Positions 1 to 11,974 of a DNA stretch of 64,000 nt are shown piece by piece. Under the pieces are notes generated by a model. That model was not told where the DNA came from. It did not search any database and saw only the letters and a program-made list of their open reading frames with translations. The translations under genes and the position numbers were made by a program. The number at the start of each line of letters is the position of its first letter. Position 1 is the first letter of the stretch. Origin of the DNA: Fratercula arctica (taxonomy: Eukaryota; Chordata; Aves; Charadriiformes; Alcidae); assembly GCA_947846985.1 (NCBI GenBank), contig CANTUZ010000002.1, positions 129,976,889-130,040,888 on the forward strand, written 5' to 3'.

Positions 1-235
1 TGCTCCCACTCATGAGGAAGTTGTAGACAGCAATGAGGTCACCCCTTAGTCTCCTCTAAACTGAACAAACCCCATATCTTCAGCCACTCATAAGTCCTGC
101 CCTCTCGTTTTTTCACCTTTGTTGCCCTCTGTGTGGACACATTATAATATTTTTATATCCTTCTTATATTGTGAAGCCCAAAGCTGTAGACAGTACTCAA
201 GGTGAGGCCGCACCAACCCTGACTACAGTGGAACA
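1..235 (-). mobile_element. Old CR1 LINE fragment, cut by the window edge
   Basis: The plus strand reads as the reverse complement of CR1. It has the 'gtctcctctaaactgaacaaacccc' type segment, the 'ccttagtctcctc' step, 'gttgccctctgtgtggacac' and 'cagtactcaaggtgaggccgcacc', which are all standard landmarks of the CR1 ORF2 3' half. It is clearly more diverged than the copies at 42-54 kb, with many substitutions and small indels, so it is an older insertion. The 3' tail of the element would lie left of position 1. The inner end near 235 is judged by loss of similarity and could be off by some tens of bases. Confidence 0.82.
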
Positions 236-1227
236 ATCACTTCTTTTGACTGGTCGCTCGATGCTGATTATAATGAGAGTCTAGGATAGTAGCTTGGATG
301 AAGGCATCTGCCCTGTAGGCACCTCCACTGGATAGAAGAGTCCTGCCCTTACAGTCCATCTCAATAAACAACTGTAATAAGGATGGACTCCTAAAGAGGG
401 CATCCACAGCCCAGTGTTCAGAGTGAAACCCCTTGGACTGGGCCACACTGACATTTGAAAGTGAAGATGGTCACTGCTCATACCTCTCATCTGACTGCTG
501 CTTTGAAAAATTCATTCAAGTACATCTGTGGGATTCCCTTGCATATGGACAAGATTACTCAGGTAGGCAAGAAAAAAATTGCTTGCAGAGAGCAAGATTG
601 CAAAACATTAGGCCTGAAGTAGCTGAATCATTAGGGATCAGAATTAATTTCCTCCTTTTACCTAATGGCCACAGAGGAAGCCAAATAAGGCATGGAGACT
701 TGGACTGACTTAGTGGTGACATGCACAGCAATCAGGCTTGACTTAGCTGACAGAGTCAAACTCCTGCTAGTAGTAGCTAAGAGTAATGGATATGCATATG
801 TACAATAAAATTATCATTTTCAACAACTATTTTAAAGTTTTAAGTGGCATTTAAGTGGCAGAGTAATAAAATAATGTATTAAGTAAAGGCTTCATTAGCC
901 AGCCTAATTCCCAGAATGTAGTATGGTAAAATTTTTGATTTGAGATAATAGTACGTGATAATTTTTTGAAAGTTCTGTGTTTATTTTCTCACAGCCTTTG
1001 AATAAAGAGAAGGCCAAGCTATCACAAAAAGTGAGTATTAAATTCAAATTCCACCCTAAAGTAAAGGTGTTTGGATGCTGTCACATAAGATTTTACTTCT
1101 GACAAACCAGTATATGTGTATTTGTTCAGAGAACAAACAAGAAGTCCTGTGCATTTCTGAGAGCTAAGTAATTGCTAAAAGACTTACAAAATCATCTCAA
1201 AACAGCTGATGGGTTTTAGGAGAGCTA

Positions 1228-1300
1228 GCTGAGATCTTGAGGCTGGAAGGAATTGTTGTGATCACCTAGATGTATGGCCCTACGTGCGACACAAGGAGGG
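1228..1300 (-). mobile_element. Possible very old CR1-like relic
   Basis: The words 'gatcttgaggctggaagga' and 'gatcacctagat' occur in the order and spacing seen near the 3' end of CR1-type LINEs read in reverse complement. The rest is too diverged to align by eye. This may be chance similarity. Confidence 0.3.
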
Positions 1301-1454
1301 GGTACAAAAAAGATGCCCATGTAATAAAGTATTTTACCTTAAAGACTTCTATTGTGATGAACTGTGTCGAAATAAAGGCAGTCAATACCAATTCAAAGGA
1401 TTTCATTCTGCCTAATAAGAGTAGATAGAAAGCAATATATGAGTTCGAAATGCT

Positions 1455-1510
1455 CCCACATATGTGGGAAATATATACATATATATATATATATATGTGG
1501 GAAATATATA
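1455..1510. repeat. 14-bp palindrome and duplicated flank around an AT microsatellite
   Basis: Positions 1455-1468 are the perfect palindrome CCCACATATGTGGG. The word 'tatgtgggaaatatata' occurs at 1461-1477 and again at 1494-1510, on either side of an alternating AT run (about 1478-1496). The arrangement suggests a slippage or duplication event that copied part of the palindrome to the far side of the AT run. Confidence 0.8.
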
Positions 1511-2249
1511 TGGGAAAGCATCATTTCACCCGCATGTTTTCCCTCAACGCTTGTCTCTAAGAAGAGCACAGTTACAGTAGGTGTTGAAGAGAAGTTGAAC
1601 TGAAGAACTGAATTGAGAAGAAGAGTCTGGAGAATGGTAGTATCCTTTACAATAATAGTATGTGTGGTCCTCAGGCCCCTGGAAATGAACCATAGCCATT
1701 CTCTAGATTAGACTGGCAAAAATTGCTTGCTCCAGCTTCTGCTGAAGGTTCATGCCTGTACAGAATGCCAAAAATGCACACTAATAAAATCAACCATCCC
1801 AATAACTCTGCACATACCTTCTTATTGCCATGCAATATCTAAGTGCTTTTTGGCAGATGATGAACGAGCTTTTGTCATGCCTTAAAATTAAGCCTATTTT
1901 ACAACTGAGAAAAATAAGAACCCAGATACAATTTACTGAGATTTAGGGGCTGTGCCTGAAGTGTATTCTGGGATGAGAGTCCTCCTCCACATATTCCTGG
2001 GCTACTGCCCAAACATAATACAAGTTTTTCTCTTTTCTTTTCTTTCTTTTTCTTAACATGATAGCAACAGTCAAGAAGGGTCTCTATCAACTATTTTCCT
2101 TCAAGCTAGTCTTCAGAAAGTTGTCTCTAGCCCCAAAGCTAGACCTCTGTTCTGGGAAAATAAAGAAAGAAGTCAAAGGAGTTTAAAACCTGCTGAGATT
2201 AATTTTTCTCTGATAGATTTGCCTTTGTATTTCCATTGGTCCATCCCTT

Positions 2250-2336
2250 TACACAGTAAGGTCCTTAGGACAAAGATCACGTCTTCTCAGTTTTGCACAG
2301 GACTGAATGTATCATTTGAGCTGAATGAATAAAAGA
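2250..2336 (+). mobile_element. Possible ancient L2/MIR-type tail
   Basis: The segment has 'acagtaaggtccttaggaca', then 'cttctcagttttgcacag', then 'gctgaatgaataaaag'. This order resembles the 3' end of ancient L2/MIR-type elements (a 'gtaagctccttgaggacag' block, a 'tgttttgcac' block and a TGAATGAA tail). The identification rests on memory of consensus layout and not on an alignment. Confidence 0.35.
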
Positions 2337-2680
2337 ACATGACTCAGTTAACACTTGGACTAACTCTGATTTCTAAGGCTGTTACCCAGCCATCATACTT
2401 CCTTGTTATCTTTTTATGACACCACATACGTTGCTTTCTATTTCTGGCAGGAGGGAGTTTACCCGTATTTTGCTCCTCAATCTGCGGCATCAAATGCACA
2501 TAGATGTAAATATTAAAACACAAGCAGTCTCTGCTTTTTATAGTTTGACACTACATCAATGCTTAAGAACTCCATTCAGATCATCTACATACCCAGATAT
2601 ACCTAAATTAGACCTCTATTGAAGATGATGTGCACGCAGACCTAATTCAGGCATTGGATAGAATCAGGCTTTGAATATCC

Positions 2681-2707
2681 TTCTAGTCCAGACTTTCTGG
2701 ACTAGAA
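2681..2707. repeat. Perfect 11-bp inverted repeat (hairpin)
   Basis: The left arm TTCTAGTCCAG (2681-2691) and right arm CTGGACTAGAA (2697-2707) are exact reverse complements, separated by the 5-nt loop ACTTT. There is no following T-run typical of a Pol III terminator and no larger precursor-like pairing was evident, so no function is assigned. Confidence 0.85.
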
Positions 2708-4502
2708 CTGCTCAACATTTCTTTAATTAAATCAGTGTCCATCTTTCTTGAAATAAACCAGTAAACAATTTTTTGTCCCTTTACAAAATTTCCTAAAAAT
2801 CAGAAAAGACTATTCATTTATTTCATTTATTTCTCTCCATTTCCTTCACTTGCTTGCTTGCTTGCACATGTGACTCTTTAGTCTGTAAAAGAACATGTTT
2901 GCAATTATCTTGCCTGTCATGTATCTAATACTGCATGGGTGGCTACTGGCTCCTGGACAGAAGGCTGGGAAACACTGCTTTTGGTTTCTGTTTAGAAATT
3001 TCTGAGGAGGTATTGTACTTCCTTCCCCACAACATAAACGCTACTGAGACTTAATAAATCCATAAGTACAGATACTTGCAAAGGCACTGTGGTTTACCAT
3101 AGGTAAAAACACATTTTTCTCTTGCAGCTCCAAGCTTATATAGACCACATCCTTGAAGTTATCATTCTTTTCTATACTGTGTCATGTTCCAATTCCTTTG
3201 GCTAGAGATAACTGGGAGATCGAGGGGCAGGCAGACACTCCAATACATAGCCCTAGAGTGGGGAATCTGGGAGCACTTCTAGACCTGGGTGGGTCTGGTT
3301 CATACAAGCCATGGGCTGATTCGTGCACTGGATTGAGATTCTGGTGTACCTCCAAGAGGAGATCATCTGCAAGCTGCAGTGGAGCTCTGGTGCACGCCAG
3401 CAAATCCCCAACCTCAATGACCAGAGAGCCAATATCCCAGAAGGTAGCATATTGCATGCCTGGAGGTCAGTCTTTCAGTCTAAACACTTTGTGGAAGGCC
3501 TATAAGCAAAACAATCAGGTTTTGGTTTTGTTTGGGTTTTTTTTTGGTTTGTTTTGTTCTGCAGATGTTTTCCTTGTCTTGCCCTCCTTTTCCCAGGGGA
3601 GAGTTGCATGCACATCTGTGGTTCTTGGTTCAGAAGGGTACTGGTCATTTTATGAATGACCACATTTGTACTGAGGTAAGTAAGTAGAGAAATTTTGTTC
3701 CCAGCTATTTTCCCTAGTGCATTGCAGTGTTAACTCATGCCATGGAAAGGCTGGTACCAGCAGAAGAAGCTGATGTGCATGCTGAAGTTGATAAAAAACC
3801 AGCATCAGGTGCAGAAATATTGTGCCAACAGCTGGTGCTTGAACCACTGGTGAAGCCTCACTGCTGCGACTGGTTGCATTCACACAGACCCTGGACACAG
3901 TCAGACGAAAGCTCAGTGAATGTAGCAGGTCTTCTCAAAAAAGATCTCCACAGGTCACATACATACCTACATTCCTTACACATTCTTGTGTATTACATAC
4001 CTTAGATTTGTTTTGTGGTCATTCTAGGTGCTAGGACATTTTTTTCACTGATCTTTTAAATCACCTGAATAAGTAAACCAGCACTGCCTGTTAGGTGCAA
4101 AGAATGAAGTGATGTCATTTCAGAGGGGGGGAAGGAAAAGAAGTGCTGAACAAAGTTTCAGATGTCTTCAGTCATTTTGCAAAAATGCATTGATTTGCTG
4201 CCAAGGCAGGCTGACCTTTAGCACTGCCTTGGTGTCCTCCAGAAGACTCTGCAGACTGTGCCTGACCATCAAGGCAAATTGTTGCTTTTTATGCTTTATA
4301 TTCCTAATGCATTGATCACTAAACTTTAAAGTGAAAAAATAGAAAAAAATAGATAAGATTTCTGAACTGCTCAGCTGTCCCATGCAAGTATACTACGTAT
4401 ATCCTAGAGACGCAGGACAGCTGCTAAACAGGTAGTTGGCATTGATTTGAAAAACTAGGGCCAAGAAATGATGAGCTTTGCCTTGGCACTTCAACTTACA
4501 CT

Positions 4503-4633
4503 GCTGAGAAATTTTTGTTTTATTTGGTATTTGTATTTGAGAAATATGCATTTATTTTAATTTCACCTTTACATGGCTGAGAAGTTTTTGTTTTATTTGG
4601 TATTTGTATTTTAGCAGTATGCATTTATTTTAA
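4503..4633. repeat. Direct duplication of a 58-bp AT-rich unit
   Basis: Unit A (4503-4560) and unit B (4576-4633) start with GCTGAGAA, share 'tttttgttttatttggtatt', and end with ATGCATTTATTTTAA, with a few substitutions between them. The repeat offset is 73 bp with a 15-bp spacer. This is a local tandem duplication old enough to have diverged slightly. Confidence 0.88.
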
Positions 4634-4730
4634 AAATATTCTAGCAAGAGCTAGGATAGTATAGCTCTGGTAGTGTTCCTTCGCATTTGTTGGAATCAAA
4701 AGGGTTCAGCACTTTGCATGCTCTGATCAG

Positions 4731-4750
4731 AAACCAATTTTAATTGGTTT
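4731..4750. repeat. 20-bp near-palindrome carrying two CCAAT words
   Basis: The arms AAACCAATT and AATTGGTTT are exact reverse complements around a TT centre. Each arm carries a CCAAT pentamer in opposite orientation. No gene start is nearby, so a promoter role is not supported. Confidence 0.75.
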
Positions 4751-7508
4751 GTTGATTCACTCTACGCATAGACTACCCTCAGCTGTCACAAAAGGTTTTC
4801 ACTGCATAGCAGATACAATTGACTACCCATAAAACATAATATTAAGCATCCAGTCCATATAAATACTTCTAAGATTAAGCTGCTGCATTCCAAACTGACC
4901 TCTTTACTCTGATTCCTTCCAGCTTTAACTGTGAATTCTTTGGACTGCCAAATGTAGTGATAAAAATATATTTACTTTACAGTATTTAACTATTGAAACT
5001 AGAACCAGCTAAAATTTCAGTGTAATTTCTTGAGCTAAACCAAGCACATTTTTTTTTTTTATAAAAGTAATAATAAAATCACCCAGTAAATCCAGAATTA
5101 AATTACCACTTTGAATGATGACCAAAAAGATAAAGGAGTGCAAATAGATTAACAGTCTTCTTTCTGAGATATAAGGTATAAGCAGGGTCAGTATATTTTC
5201 ATAAGATTAACGCATACCTGTTGGAAATGAAGTCTAAACAGCTTCTAAATACATCATAGGGTTTTTTTCCATACAAAATTTCCATGGATTGTACCTGCAT
5301 TGGTGAACAACGTAAGATTATCTTCCCTACCACAGCATTGTTTGATAATTTCTTATGTCAATCTCCTTAAAATAAATAACCGTAGATCAGGATTTTCACA
5401 TTGGTTTAATTTTTTATGTCTATATTTGTGAAAGTTCAGTCCTCCAGGATATACACTACTATATATATTGGTATGGGAATTATTTGAGTAGGACAGGCAT
5501 CTAGAGCAGACCATCTGTATAAAACCCCTTTTAAATAGAGGAGATTTTTACATTTTGAGCTGACTAGCAGAATACTTCCTCTCCCCTAATACATCTCTTC
5601 ATTTTTTTCTTATCACAGGATAACTGTGTGGAAGCAAAAGACGTGTTGGTAAAGGGCTCAAATTTCTGACTTACACGCTGAGCAAATGTTTCTCAGATTC
5701 GCCTGCAAGGATATTTACTGTGAAATCACTGGAGTGCAAAACAGCATGACTAACATCGTGCCCTTTAAAAAGACTGTTTATGGTAGCCAAACATTCACTT
5801 TGGAGTTTAGAACTATTAATTCTTTTACTAGTGCTAAAGGAATGAGAGTAAGAAGTAATGTAGGAGAAATTAATTGTGACTCCATTCATGAGGGCCAAAC
5901 TTGAAGGTGCAGCATTCTTCCTGCACTGCTAAATCAAAGTTAAAGCTTGAAAAGAGAAGACGTCCTCCCTCCCACATCCTTTGCCAGTTACTCTCACTTG
6001 CTTCCAGCAAAGAAAGATGGTGGCTGTTTCAATCCAAAGTCCCTCAGACAAGATCTGTTTCAACTAGATTAACAAGAGCCAGGGTAACCCAATTCATGGT
6101 GACACACCAATCTCTTCTTTAGGTATAACAATTGCACTTACCAGTTTTGGAAAGAAAGCTGATGGCTTCTCAGTTTGGGCTGGGACCCTACCTAAAGCCA
6201 TCTCTCTTCCCAGTGCTCACATGCTCTTTTCCCACAGACAGGTTCACCTTTCCCATCCCCTTCAGCAGGCCTATAGCGTGAATATACACAGGAACACTAG
6301 GCACGAATTTTAAAGAGCTTTTTTTTTAAGACAAAAGGTTAAAAATTGACTTCCAAGTGGATGAAATGGGAGGATCACATTTGTAGCAGTTATCTTCAAG
6401 CGACTGAAAAATGTCTTCCCCGGGACTTAGTTACCAGAAATTTGAGCACCCTGGCAGAGGCTGCAGCTGTCGTACTCTCAATTATTTCCCGTCTTATCTC
6501 CCTGGTTTTCACTCTGCAGCAAAATCGAGTCTGAGTAATAATAGGATGTGCACTGGGAGCATCCGACTCCTTGTGTCGAGTGTGAGGAGAACCAGAGCTC
6601 CTGTAAACCTCCCAGCAGCCCGGGGCAAGGTTAAGGAGGGAGGGAGGCACTTATGGAAGGAAGGTTACGTCCCTCTCCCTGACCTCTCTATTTACAGCAA
6701 CTTGAAAAAAAAGATCCTTCAGCTTGCTCCTGATTAGGTGAACTCTTGTTAGGGAGAAAAATAATGACACTGGTGTGCATGGCACATACCAACGACTTTC
6801 TGTGCACTATCTCCAAGACAATGCCTATTAAATACCTGTCTATGAAGTCCCTATAATTATTTGCTAAATAAGGCTGTATCACCGTGTTTTTAACTGCTCA
6901 GTTAAAATAAGTATGACTAAGGTCAGTTTTTCTTCATCTGAGAAAAGGTGTTTTAAAATGGTCATTGTCTGCTTCCTTTCTGGCTTTAGGATACTAATTT
7001 ATTCTTGTGCAAGCTTTATCCAACTGTTTTCTTACCTATCAGTTACACTTTAGATTTGAAATAAAAGATTTTAATTGAAAAGGTTTATATTTGAAATGCC
7101 TGTGCAGGCATAAAATAAAAGCCTGAGGCCTAATTAACTTCATTATGAAGAAAACACACTTTCAGACGTAAAGGGACTTTGGCTGTACGTGCAGCCACAG
7201 CTCTCTTCACCCATATAGAAATTCCAAAGTTACAAAAAGCTCAGATGTTTTGTCTAGGCCTACTTTTCCTTCAGGATTTTTAAGGAAATTAGTATCCTTT
7301 AGTCACGTGAGATGTGTCTCCACAGTGCAGCACTGAGGGGCTTGATGTAGAAAAGGCAGCGTTAGTGATATACATCACTAGTGCTCGTTAGCCCAGTGAC
7401 AAATACAGTCTATTAGCCAGAGAAAGATGCACTGATAAAACCAGCTACATCACTCTGACACCCCTAAGCAGCACGCACTTGGGTTCCTATATTTGAAAAA
7501 TTTGTCCT

Positions 7509-7601
7509 GAATATATATACACACACACAGACATACATGTATATACTCACACATATATACACATATATGTGTATATGCATTTGTATGTATATGTATATTT
7601 A
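7509..7601. repeat. CA/TA compound microsatellite
   Basis: An alternating purine-pyrimidine stretch of ATAT, ACACAC, TATACA and ATGTGTATATG blocks, interrupted several times and therefore old and imperfect. It contains many partial self-complementary segments. Confidence 0.8.
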
Positions 7602-8057
7602 AGTTACAAGTCCATTAATTTATTTAAAGTTAAAATTGCTGAAACTGAAATCAATGTTCCTTTACTACGAAAAAACTTTATTCCACTGAAAGAAATACCT
7701 TTACTTTAGATACAGCCTTTACCATACAGTAATACATGCATAACCGTTTACATGATTTGGGCCTTAACTTTAAGCTGTAAAAACACTTTCATGAATATCG
7801 GTTAAATACCCTATCAACGGCAGTGCAAAATACATAAATCAACAAATGAAAACAAAGTAAAAGCAGTTATTATAATGAAGTTTATTCTGAATTTTAATTC
7901 AAATATGTAAAACTGTAAATGCTGAAATGATTTTACAAATGCTCAACCCACTTGCATGCATGCAGTTAAACATTAAAGAACTCCATACCCACCTCGGGCG
8001 TAAATCCATGCCAGAACTCATCTACCCTGCTGCTAGCCACTTTGTCATCCTTCAGTG

Positions 8058-8290
8058 GAACGTTTCTTTACTGTGAGGGTGGTGAGACACTGGAACAGAT
8101 TGCCCAGGGAAGCTGTGGATGCCCCATCCCTGGAAGTGTTCAAGGCCAGGCTGGATGGGGCTTTGAGCAACCTGGTCTGGTGGGAGGTGTCCCTGCCCAG
8201 GGCAGGGGGGCTAGAACTAGATGATTTTTAAGGTCCCTTCCAACCCGAACCATTCTGTGATTTTGTGATTCTGTGATTCTATGATTCTGT
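8058..8290 (+). mobile_element. CR1 LINE, 5'-truncated 3' end in sense orientation
   Basis: Sense-strand CR1 beginning inside the reverse-transcriptase C-terminus ('gtgagggtggtgagacactg', encoding the [15 protein letters not shown] motif). It runs through the LEVFKARLD-type segment, the 'gggaggtgtccctgcccagg' block and 'aaggtcccttccaaccc', and ends in five degenerate ATTCTGTG octamers. The 5' truncation is typical of CR1. Divergence is low to moderate. Confidence 0.95.
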
Positions 8291-11200
8291 TTTCAGTATC
8301 TACTCTATTGGTCTTGCAATAGGTAATCTAATTAAGATGTATAACATAGCAGCCAGGACCATACCATTGCCCTATGTAAATATATATCCTCATTTCCAGA
8401 GGTCCTGAGATATGACCAATGCTTCTAATAGGATCATTTTAATATTAAATTATGCTAGTTTTATATTATCGCTTATTTATTTTTTTAAGTGCTGCATTCC
8501 CTACCACAGCAGTGTGCATGTAGTCTGCTGCTGGTTCCCTGGAGTATCATTTTGAACTAAATGTGAGCACTGCACTTTTAACAGGATATACTTATCAGTA
8601 TAGATTTTTAATTGGTGGTACAAGAAGAACTGATTTGTCTTCACTAAGATTTTGGTTATCTGTGTAAAGGTTCTTTAATATAAAATAAATTCTCTGTTTC
8701 CAGAATTCTTTAACTTTGTACTTTGCCTCTAATTAATGTCTGAATCAGTCAGATGTCGTCAGCCAGCTCTGTACAGCAGCCAGTAAATTAGCAAGGGCAA
8801 ATCTGGTTCAGATGACTCATTTTTGGAAGTTTCATCCAAAATTGTTATGAGAAAGACAAAATCATCAGCTGAAATGTAGTCAAAGCTGAAGATTTGAACA
8901 ATAAAAGTTGGGAACAAGCCTGGATGTAAGTAAAGATAAGCCTTCTTGGGAAAAGCAAATTGTTTCTGAAATGGCCAGATGAATGTAAAGAGCCAACAAA
9001 ATGCAGACTCAGAGCTTAGAGCTTGTAGTGGAAAACAAGCCAGTGTCTTCATGGGTAGAGAGGTGAAGAACATGATACGAATTCAAGCAATTCTGTTCCA
9101 GCTGGGAGATAACTAGAAACTGACTGGGGTGAAGTACCTCGTAAAACAAAACCTTTAAAAAGTCAATTCTTATGTGAGATTTGCAGTCCAGGGACCAAGA
9201 TGAGAATTTATTGTGAACCCATCCATCTGGTGCAGAAACGGAGCAAGGGTGTGACAGTTCTGCTGCCGAGCAGATTATATTTTGGCTGACTGACATCATG
9301 GTAATGAGAAATTTCTGAAAATCCAATGCGTACTTATATCAACTGGCAAAAAAAAAAAAAAAAAACAAAAAAACAAACCTTGGCAATGGAATGGATCTGT
9401 TAGGCCTTTGGATTCACCCTTCAAATTCAATGTCAAGAAAAAAAATTGAGCTTGATCTTTCACAGCTGTCTAGCAGCTGAGATTTTGGTTTAGGCAGAGC
9501 GTAGTCAAGATAAGCCACTAAAGCTTGGTATGGTCACTGTTCTCCTGTGGGGAAGACCAGAAAGTTGCTGTGGGTTATAGAGATGGTTCATAACTCTAAT
9601 TTTTCCCATTTAAGCTCCCTAGCATATTAAAATTGATGGGCTTATCAGCAGGTGCATTTCCTAACATTTCTAGCTAAAAATGGTATAGTCTGTTTTCATA
9701 CGCCTCATAATGAATACAGCGTATTATATGAATCATGATGGATTTTCCTCGCTGAACACAAAGTGAATTTCCTTGAGCTTATTCACACTGATTAATCTTG
9801 TGTTAAATTAAAAGACCAGAATCTCACACTGGAGAGTTTTCACCGCAGACACTCTCTAATGTTTAATTTCTATCTGCCCGGTCCCACGCAGGTTTAATTT
9901 CTGATTTCAGGGGTTTTAGTTTCCATTTCCTCATTTGCACGAGCAGCGATGGACTCCACGGATTATTGTTATCACTGGGACACCTCATGCTAGCGGTCAC
10001 TGCGTTGTCACTGTCCAGGTGTGAATTCTGCCATTATTGTTTCACTGCTGCTCACAACTGCTTTGAAAAGACCAAGAATTGAGATTGACATCTACCGACT
10101 TTGAGGCAGCCCCTATAAATCTCCCTACCCCAATGGCACTAAGCAGCAGTATGTAATGACAGCATATTAACTGGAGTCCTGTATTGAATGGCTTCCACTT
10201 TGTGGCCATGCTACTAATCATGCGCTGCCAAAATAAGCTCCCTTTTTCTGCTGAAACACAGGCAGTGAAGTTGTTGCATGGATCAGAAGAAATAAGTACA
10301 ATTTGTCTCAGAGCAAAGTTAATGTGAGGTCTTCTATCATGTCTATTCCTTTCACTGTCTGTCAAAGGGATTTTTCTTTACATGGGGCAACCTGGTGCAA
10401 ACGGTTAGCCATAAGCAAGCAAGAGTGGACAGGGGAAAATATTTCACATTTCAATATCAGGAAAGTATTTCAATGACTCAGAGCCAGGCCCTTGCAAAAG
10501 CAGAAAGCGGGTGCCCATTTTTAACCCTGGCTTGATCGTTCACACTAGGAAAATCTGAAAACAAACCCGTGGCCAGATCCTGACCTTGGTTCCAGAGGTG
10601 TACCTGGATCACTCCAGTGCCATGGAGGTGACCTGCTGTGACTCTGCTGAGGTGATAACACAGATTTACACAATTCGGCACCCAAATGATTAAAATTGGA
10701 ACCTACCCCATATTTAAGCAAATGTGGGTCCTCTCAGCGGCCAAAAGCTACCGTGATGCTGAAAAAGGAGGATACACAAATATGACCATTTTCTTATTGC
10801 TGATGTGAAAATCCATTCTTATAATCTCTTCTGCTGTCGTAATTATAGTTCTACCTTTCTTTATTGTCAACAATTCTAAAATATTTGTACATAAAATTAA
10901 CCATCAATGAAATAATAAAATAATGTCAATGGGTAGCAACCATTGCTTTTAGCTAGCAGCTCACTCCATACATATATGCATGTGTATTAGACTGACAATT
11001 TGACAGAGTAAACCTATCCACATCAACACATACGTAATTTAATACATATATTTGTGGCTATCAAAAGCACTTTTTAATGACACACTAAAAAAAGCCTTGG
11101 TTGAAAGGAAAAGAGGAAAACAAACTCTCAAAAGAAGCAATTATATGAAACTTTTTATTGTAAATGCTTAATAAGCCATTTTTAGCTCACAGGGAATCCC

Positions 11201-11437
11201 ATTGCACTGCTCTGACTCATAAACACTCAGCAAACACGGGATATGATACAGAGCTCTATCTCACCAAGTGACTTCCACTATGTGTCTGGAATTTTTTTCC
11301 CCTCAATCATTATATGTGTTCTTAGTAGCGAGCAACCTGTATTTTAAAGGGAAGGAACACAAAAGGTATGTTTCATTGTAATGAACGATTAGGAATTCCA
11401 AACAATTTGGCTCATCAGTCAAAACATTAGCATTTTC
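8291..11437. other. Intergenic DNA without a recognisable gene
   Basis: AT-rich and frame-broken. Minus-strand open frames of 104-107 codons near 8759-9326 and 10042-10365 overlap one another in different frames and show no known domain. An A-rich run with interspersed C (9348-9378) is the only simple repeat of note. Confidence 0.7.
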
Positions 11438-11519
11438 AAAAAAAAAAAAAAGAAAGAAAGAAAGAAAGAAAAAGAAAGAAAGAAAGAAGGAAGGAAGGAA
11501 GGAAGGAAGGAAGGAAGGA

Positions 11520-11583
<64 letters not shown>

Positions 11584-11881
11584 AGGAAAGAAAGAAAGAA
11601 AGAAGGAAAGAAGGAGAGAAAGAAGGAAAGAAAGAAAGAGAAAAAGAAAGAAAGAAGGAAAGAAAGAAAGAAAGAAAAGAAAGAAGGAAAGAAGGAAAAA
11701 AAGAAAGAAGGAAAGAAAGAAGGAAAGAAGGAAAGAAAGAAGGAAAGAAGGAAAGAAAAGAAAGAAGGAAAGAAGGAAAAAAAGAAAGAAGGAAGGAAAG
11801 AAGGAAAGAAGGAAAGAAGGAAAGAAGGAAAGAAGGAAGGAAAGAAGGAAAGAAGGAAAGAAGGAAAGAAGGAAAGAAGGA

Positions 11882-11968
<87 letters not shown>

Positions 11969-11974
11969 GAAAGA
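11438..11974. repeat. 537-bp unbroken polypurine tract, (GAAA)n/(GAAG)n
   Basis: Every base from the A-run at 11438 to 11974 on the plus strand is A or G. The tract is layered: a poly(A) start; a (GAAG)n block around 11487-11520; nearly pure (GAAA)n around 11521-11583; a mixed middle dominated by 8-bp GAAAGAAG periods with occasional GAGA and AAAA interruptions; then pure (GAAA)n from about 11880 to 11968. The start in a poly(A) run suggests growth from an A-tail. Such mirror-symmetric purine/pyrimidine DNA can form intramolecular triplex. The minus-strand reading frame of FLSFFLS repeats over it is an artefact of the repeat. Confidence 0.98.

Larger units (their letters stand above)
236..8057. 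other. Intergenic DNA without a recognisable gene
   Basis: AT-rich sequence with stop codons in all frames. The longest open frame (168 codons at 3153-3659, plus strand) has no domain I recognise and mixes low-complexity T/G stretches. It contains old repeat relics (about 1228-1300 and 2250-2336), a (CTTG)n run at 2849-2865, a TTTGG/TTTTG-rich stretch at 3519-3558, a 73-bp-spaced duplication at 4503-4633, three short palindromes, and a CA/TA microsatellite at 7509-7601, listed separately where supported. No promoter, CpG-rich block or splice-bounded coding segment could be identified. Confidence 0.7.

Noticed and set aside
3153..3659. 168-codon plus-strand open frame
   Set aside because: No recognisable domain, low-complexity F/L-rich end from T-runs, overlapped by several frames on both strands, and no splice or promoter context.
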